Assembly (NCBI GenBank): GCA_044867525.1
Contig: JBIOVB010000077.1
Coordinates: 1 to 15,657, forward strand
From: JALYNX01 sp044867525
GTDB lineage: Bacteria; Actinomycetota; Acidimicrobiia; Spongiisociales; ZC4RG35
Direction of reading: 5' to 3'
DNA: 15,657 nt
Part shown: in pieces, positions 12,822-15,657 of the stretch
How the letters are laid out: each line of letters starts with the position of its first letter
Numbering within the stretch: the stretch's first letter is position 1
Position numbers and translations under genes: made by a program
Notes under the pieces: generated by a model
Told to the model about the DNA's origin: nothing
The model's input: the letters and a program-made list of their open reading frames with translations, nothing else
The model's database searches: none

Positions 12822-13829
12822 ATGTACACCCCCTACGAGCAGCGGAGGACCGAGATCCCATTCGCCTCCGCGGAGTATCTCTCCTTTGCCTCGAGGACAT
12901 CCTTCCTCGGCATTCCTGCAGTGACGATGGAGGACATGGGCGACAGCGGGGTGGTGATCCTCGGGGCCCCGTTCGACTGGGGCACCACCTACCGGCCCGG
13001 GGCCAGGTTCGGGCCCCGCGCCATCAGGGAGGCTGATTATGGGGCCATGGACGGCTATCGGCCACACCTGCCCACCGGCCTCGATCCCTTCGATGTGCTC
13101 GGTGTGGTCGACATCGGAGACGTCTATGTCAGACCCGGCGACCTCGACCTGTCGATCGAGAGGATCGCCGATGTGGTGGAGACGGTCTCCGCAGCGGGCA
13201 AGGTGCCGATAGTCCTCGGCGGAGACCACACGATCACCTGGCCAGACGCCATGGGGGTGGCTCGGGTCCACGGATTCGGTGAGGTGGCGCTGATCCATTT
13301 CGATGCCCATGCCGACACCGGTTTCATTCAGAACGGATCGCTTCACGGACATGGGACCCCGATGCGAAGGCTCATCGAGTCCGGTGCGGTTCCCGGTCAC
13401 AGGTTCGTGCAGATCGGCCTCCGCGGATATTGGCCCGAACCCGAGGTGATGCAATGGATGAAGGAGCAGAAGATGCGCTCCTTCCTCATGAACGAAATCG
13501 TGGATCGGGGCCTGCCCGAGGTCGTTGATGAAGCCGTTGCCTACTCCCTCGAAGGCGGGGCCAAGGGTGTGTTCATCTCGGTCGACATCGACGTGGTCGA
13601 CCCGGGGCTGGCGCCGGGGACCGGGACCCCGGAGCCCGGGGGTCTCAACTCACGAGAGTTGCTCGACACGGTTCGCCGCCTGGCCAGAGACCTGAATGTG
13701 CTCGGCGCCGATATCGTCGAGGTCTCGCCGCCATACGACGGGCCCGGGGAGCAAACCGCCTACCTGGCGAACCGGGTGGTCCTCGAGGTGCTCAACGGGA
13801 TGGCGGAGAGGAAATCGGGGAGCGGCTGA
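12822..13829 (+). CDS. Agmatinase / guanidino-acid hydrolase (ureohydrolase family)
   Basis: Ureohydrolases hydrolyse a guanidino group to urea and an amine using two Mn ions. The 335-residue protein keeps all metal ligands: H136 in GGDHT, D161, H163 and D165 in DAHAD, and D255 and D257 in SVDIDVVDP. Other family marks are GAPFDWGTTYRPGARFGPRA (48-67) and GTGTPEPGG. The substrate loop HGHGTPMRRLIE looks more like guanidinobutyrase-type enzymes than E. coli agmatinase, so agmatine, 4-guanidinobutyrate or a related compound is possible. Arginase is less likely. It is convergent with a GNAT gene and divergent from an MFS transporter. The ATG at 12822 lacks a strong ribosome site. Confidence 0.88.
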   Translation: MYTPYEQRRTEIPFASAEYLSFASRTSFLGIPAVTMEDMGDSGVVILGAPFDWGTTYRPGARFGPRAIREADYGAMDGYRPHLPTGLDPFDVLGVVDIGDVYVRPGDLDLSIERIADVVETVSAAGKVPIVLGGDHTITWPDAMGVARVHGFGEVALIHFDAHADTGFIQNGSLHGHGTPMRRLIESGAVPGHRFVQIGLRGYWPEPEVMQWMKEQKMRSFLMNEIVDRGLPEVVDEAVAYSLEGGAKGVFISVDIDVVDPGLAPGTGTPEPGGLNSRELLDTVRRLARDLNVLGADIVEVSPPYDGPGEQTAYLANRVVLEVLNGMAERKSGSG

Positions 13830-13860
13830 TCGGAGGAGGCAAAGATCAGCCCCCCTCCCC
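13817..13860. terminator. Bidirectional hairpin containing both convergent stop codons
   Basis: GGCTGATC (13824-13831) and GATCAGCC (13844-13851) form a perfect 8-bp stem with a 12-nt loop. GGGGAG (13817-13822) and CTCCCC (13855-13860) extend it by 6 bp beyond a small internal loop. The agmatinase TGA (13827-13829) lies in the left arm and the GNAT TGA (13846-13848, minus) in the right arm. There is no T tract. It probably ends both transcripts. Confidence 0.65.
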
Positions 13861-14526
13861 AGCTGCGCCGGTCCTCCCCACAATGGTCGCTTTGCTCGCT
13901 GGGGGGAGAAAATCCGGGTTCTCCCACACGATGAGCGCCGCCCACCCGTCGTCAGACTCGTCCTCGATGTAGTTCTCGAGCATTCCCCGCACCTCGAACC
14001 CCTGCGACATCTGGAAGGTGAGCGTGGGGTCGGCCAGCTCTCCGGCGACGACCTTCTCCACGTACTCGTGAATCGACATCTCTCTCTTGTGGTCGAAGTA
14101 GCCAGGAAGAGCGCCGCCGGCGATGATCCCCCGCTTTCCCGCGCTCTTGACCAAGGCCTTGCGCACCTCGTAGAGCATCTTGCCGATCCCCCGCCCCCGG
14201 TACTCGGGGAGGACCGTCATGTCGGTCCCGTAGTACCACTCGCCATCAGGATCATGGTTCCCGCACTGATGCTCCCCGGTGATCTCGGCAATCGAGTGCT
14301 GGGGATGGGCGAAGTCGAAGTCGAGGTAGATGCCGGCGCCCATCCCCACCGGCTTGCCGTCGACCATGGCCACGAAATAGCCCTCGGGAAAGGTCTCGGC
14401 GTATGCCCTGATGTCGGTCTCGGACAGCAGGTCATCGGGATTCGCCATCGGGAAGCAGGTGAGCTCGATCTGCTCCAGGGCCGGAGCCATCGCTGCCTCG
14501 AGGTTGACGATGGTGACCTCGCTCAC
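13846..14526 (-). CDS. GNAT acetyltransferase of the nitrilase-fused type, free-standing
   Basis: This is a 226-residue GNAT. MTVLPEYRGRGIGKMLYEVR (103-122) is the acetyl-CoA loop (R110, G111, G113, G115). EITGEHQCGNHDPDGEWYYG precedes it, and IIAGGALPGYFDHKREMSIH then HEYVEKVVAGELADPTLTFQ follow, ending near IVWENPDF. This pattern, and especially the GELxDPxLTFQ stretch, is that of GNAT domains normally fused to a C-terminal carbon-nitrogen hydrolase (nitrilase) domain. Here the protein ends right after the GNAT part. The GTG at 14524-14526 overlaps the stop codon of the C45 hydrolase gene by 4 bp, so the two are translationally coupled. The acceptor substrate is unknown. Confidence 0.85.
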   Translation of the reverse strand: MSEVTIVNLEAAMAPALEQIELTCFPMANPDDLLSETDIRAYAETFPEGYFVAMVDGKPVGMGAGIYLDFDFAHPQHSIAEITGEHQCGNHDPDGEWYYGTDMTVLPEYRGRGIGKMLYEVRKALVKSAGKRGIIAGGALPGYFDHKREMSIHEYVEKVVAGELADPTLTFQMSQGFEVRGMLENYIEDESDDGWAALIVWENPDFLPPASKATIVGRTGAAGEGG

Positions 14527-15554
14527 AACTGGAAGGTCTCCCAGGGCCGATCCCCGGGGACCCCCCACACCGTCTCCATTCGGCGTTCGGCGGGATACAT
14601 GGCAACCGCCCCACAGGTGGCCACGGCGTGAGGCTCGGTGGCGCGGCGAGCGATAGCGGGCTCGGCGAAGAACCCTTCCAGGTTGTAAGCCAGGTCCTGT
14701 CCTCGCTCCAGCCGGGTCTGGCTGCTGGCGACCAGTTCGGGAGCTCGCTCCGACTCCTCACCCCTGGTGGACGGGTCGAGGCAGTGATTGGTATGGACGA
14801 AAGGCTCACCACTCACCCGGGTCACCGTGGTGGACCCCGGCATCGCCTCGATGTTTGCTCCGGCACCATCCGGGCCCATCAAGAGGTAGTTGTGGCCGCC
14901 GGCGACGTTGGCCTCGAGGACGGTTTCGATGGCGGCATCGAGATCGGTCTGCTGAAGGGCCTTTCGGACCACGAATGGCCAGGTGACCCCGGGTTTGCCG
15001 TAGGCAGTGAGGTTGTTGATGCCGATTGCGATCCCCGCCTCGTTCATCCCGATCTGACCGAGGCAGCCGGCGGTGGTCTGGACCAAGGCCGCCGGGCCAA
15101 TGATCGGGTCCAACTTGAGGAACAGGACGTAGGCCACCGCCGAGGCATGCATGTCCCAAGTTTGAGCGAGGACCCGCTGCGTCGGGTTGAGCACCGCCGT
15201 GCAGTCGTCTTCGACAGGGGCGTCTCCGACGCGGGCCCGGACCACGTCGACGAGATCGGTGAACCCGCCGACGACCACCGCCTGGGCGGGGGTGATTCCC
15301 GCGGATTGGGCGAGGGTCTCCATCTCCTCGTAGAGACTCGGTGAGTAGGAGAGGTGGAAAGGAAGGGTGGCTTCGGCCAGCGACAGCACCAGATCGGGGT
15401 CTGTCGACCGGCCGGACCAGGTCGCTTCAGCGGAGAGCCCGAGCCGGTCCCCGAGGTAGGACTCGATGAGATCAGCGCAGGTCTCACCATGGGTGCGGCC
15501 GAAGTCGGCGGGATCGCCGTAGATCTCGAGGACACGGAGCGGCCCGACGGTCAT
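14523..15554 (-). CDS. C45-family autoproteolytic acyltransferase/hydrolase
   Basis: The 343-residue protein resembles the peptidase C45 family (isopenicillin N acyltransferase, carcinine and beta-alanyl-dopamine hydrolases). These are Ntn-hydrolases that cleave themselves before a cysteine and then hydrolyse or transfer amide-bound acyl groups. The likely nucleophile is C118 in VEDDCTAVLN; cleavage would fall between D117 and C118, giving a short alpha and a long beta chain. AQTWDMHAS (130-138), NEAGIAIGINNL (171-182), GGHNYLLMG and VHTNHCLDP are further family marks. No signal peptide is visible, so it should be cytoplasmic. The substrate is unknown. The ATG at 15552-15554 is preceded by a TAGCGT hexamer. 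Confidence 0.85.
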   Translation of the reverse strand: MTVGPLRVLEIYGDPADFGRTHGETCADLIESYLGDRLGLSAEATWSGRSTDPDLVLSLAEATLPFHLSYSPSLYEEMETLAQSAGITPAQAVVVGGFTDLVDVVRARVGDAPVEDDCTAVLNPTQRVLAQTWDMHASAVAYVLFLKLDPIIGPAALVQTTAGCLGQIGMNEAGIAIGINNLTAYGKPGVTWPFVVRKALQQTDLDAAIETVLEANVAGGHNYLLMGPDGAGANIEAMPGSTTVTRVSGEPFVHTNHCLDPSTRGEESERAPELVASSQTRLERGQDLAYNLEGFFAEPAIARRATEPHAVATCGAVAMYPAERRMETVWGVPGDRPWETFQL

Positions 15555-15560
15555 GCCCAG

Positions 15561-15566
15561 ACGCTA
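15561..15566 (-). promoter_or_regulatory. Candidate -10 box of the C45 hydrolase operon (leaderless type)
   Basis: TAGCGT on the minus strand is followed by 6 nt (CTGGGC) and the ATG at 15554. No Shine-Dalgarno sequence fits between them. No convincing -35 is seen at 17 bp. Confidence 0.4.
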
Positions 15567-15636
15567 CCCGGGAACCGTTGTTCTTTCCGCTTGCGTCCAA
15601 GCGCCAAGCCGCAAGGCTGATCAAGAGAGGACGACC

Positions 15637-15657
15637 ATGAAAAGACTGTCATTGATA
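15637..15657 (+). CDS. Start of a gene cut by the window end, possibly secreted
   Basis: ATG is followed by codons for KRLSLI before the window ends. AGAGAGG (15624-15630) is a good Shine-Dalgarno sequence 6 nt upstream, one of the best in the window. The Lys-Arg then hydrophobic start is compatible with a signal peptide, but seven residues cannot show this. The gene is divergent from the C45 hydrolase gene. Confidence 0.55.

Noticed and set aside
12780..13454. 225-residue N-terminal extension of the MFS transporter
   Set aside because: The extension is antisense to the ureohydrolase and lacks hydrophobic or domain character; the ATG at 12779 gives a normal MFS start.
13696..14631. 311-codon plus-strand ORF
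   Set aside because: It overlaps the end of the ureohydrolase gene and is antisense to the GNAT gene; low-quality composition.
1..15657. CRISPR array, insertion sequences or phage genes
   Set aside because: No regularly spaced direct repeats, transposase or integrase motifs, or structural phage proteins were seen on either strand.

Overview
The window is GC-rich and almost wall-to-wall coding. Adjacent genes overlap by 4 bp or lie a few bases apart, GTG and TTG starts occur, and the gene set is actinobacterial: galU, a gephyrin-like moeA, a SepX/GlpR-like membrane protein, and an FmdB zinc ribbon followed by an SAF protein. I read it as chromosome of an actinobacterium. A deep-branching or uncultured lineage such as Acidimicrobiia is a guess from protein style, not something shown here. 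A repeated TANNNT hexamer 6-8 nt before start codons suggests that much of the transcription is leaderless.

Region 1 (1-675) is poorly coding. It holds the truncated start of a possible minus-strand gene and one strong hairpin. It lies directly 3' of a tRNA-Ala(CGC) gene (676-749, minus), the usual side for integrated elements. Region 2 (796-5031, minus) is a tight operon: plsY, galU, moeA (glp-type), moaC, a sepX/glpR-like gene and a translin-family gene. It links phospholipid synthesis, UDP-glucose supply, molybdenum cofactor synthesis and probably cell division. Region 3 (5122-7290, plus) carries an fmdB-like zinc ribbon gene, an SAF-domain membrane protein, uppP and a SnoaL-like protein. 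Region 4 (7249-9750, minus) is an operon of a class III aminotransferase (glutamate-1-semialdehyde aminomutase-like), a GNAT acetyltransferase and dapB.

Region 5 (9840-15554) is metabolic. It holds an aldehyde dehydrogenase (plus), a small membrane protein and an MFS transporter (minus), an agmatinase/guanidino-acid hydrolase (plus), and a translationally coupled C45 Ntn-hydrolase plus GNAT pair (minus). With the aminotransferase, these could form a route that imports and degrades N-acyl or guanidino amines through amine and aldehyde to acid. That pathway is inferred from gene neighbourhood. A new gene with a good Shine-Dalgarno sequence starts at 15637 and runs off the end.

The most notable observations are these. 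Two convergent gene pairs have both stop codons inside the arms of one inverted repeat. A GNAT of the type normally fused to a nitrilase-family hydrolase is here paired with an unrelated C45 amidohydrolase. The division-linked glp/glpR-like locus has moaC inserted. No CRISPR array, transposase, integrase or phage gene was seen.
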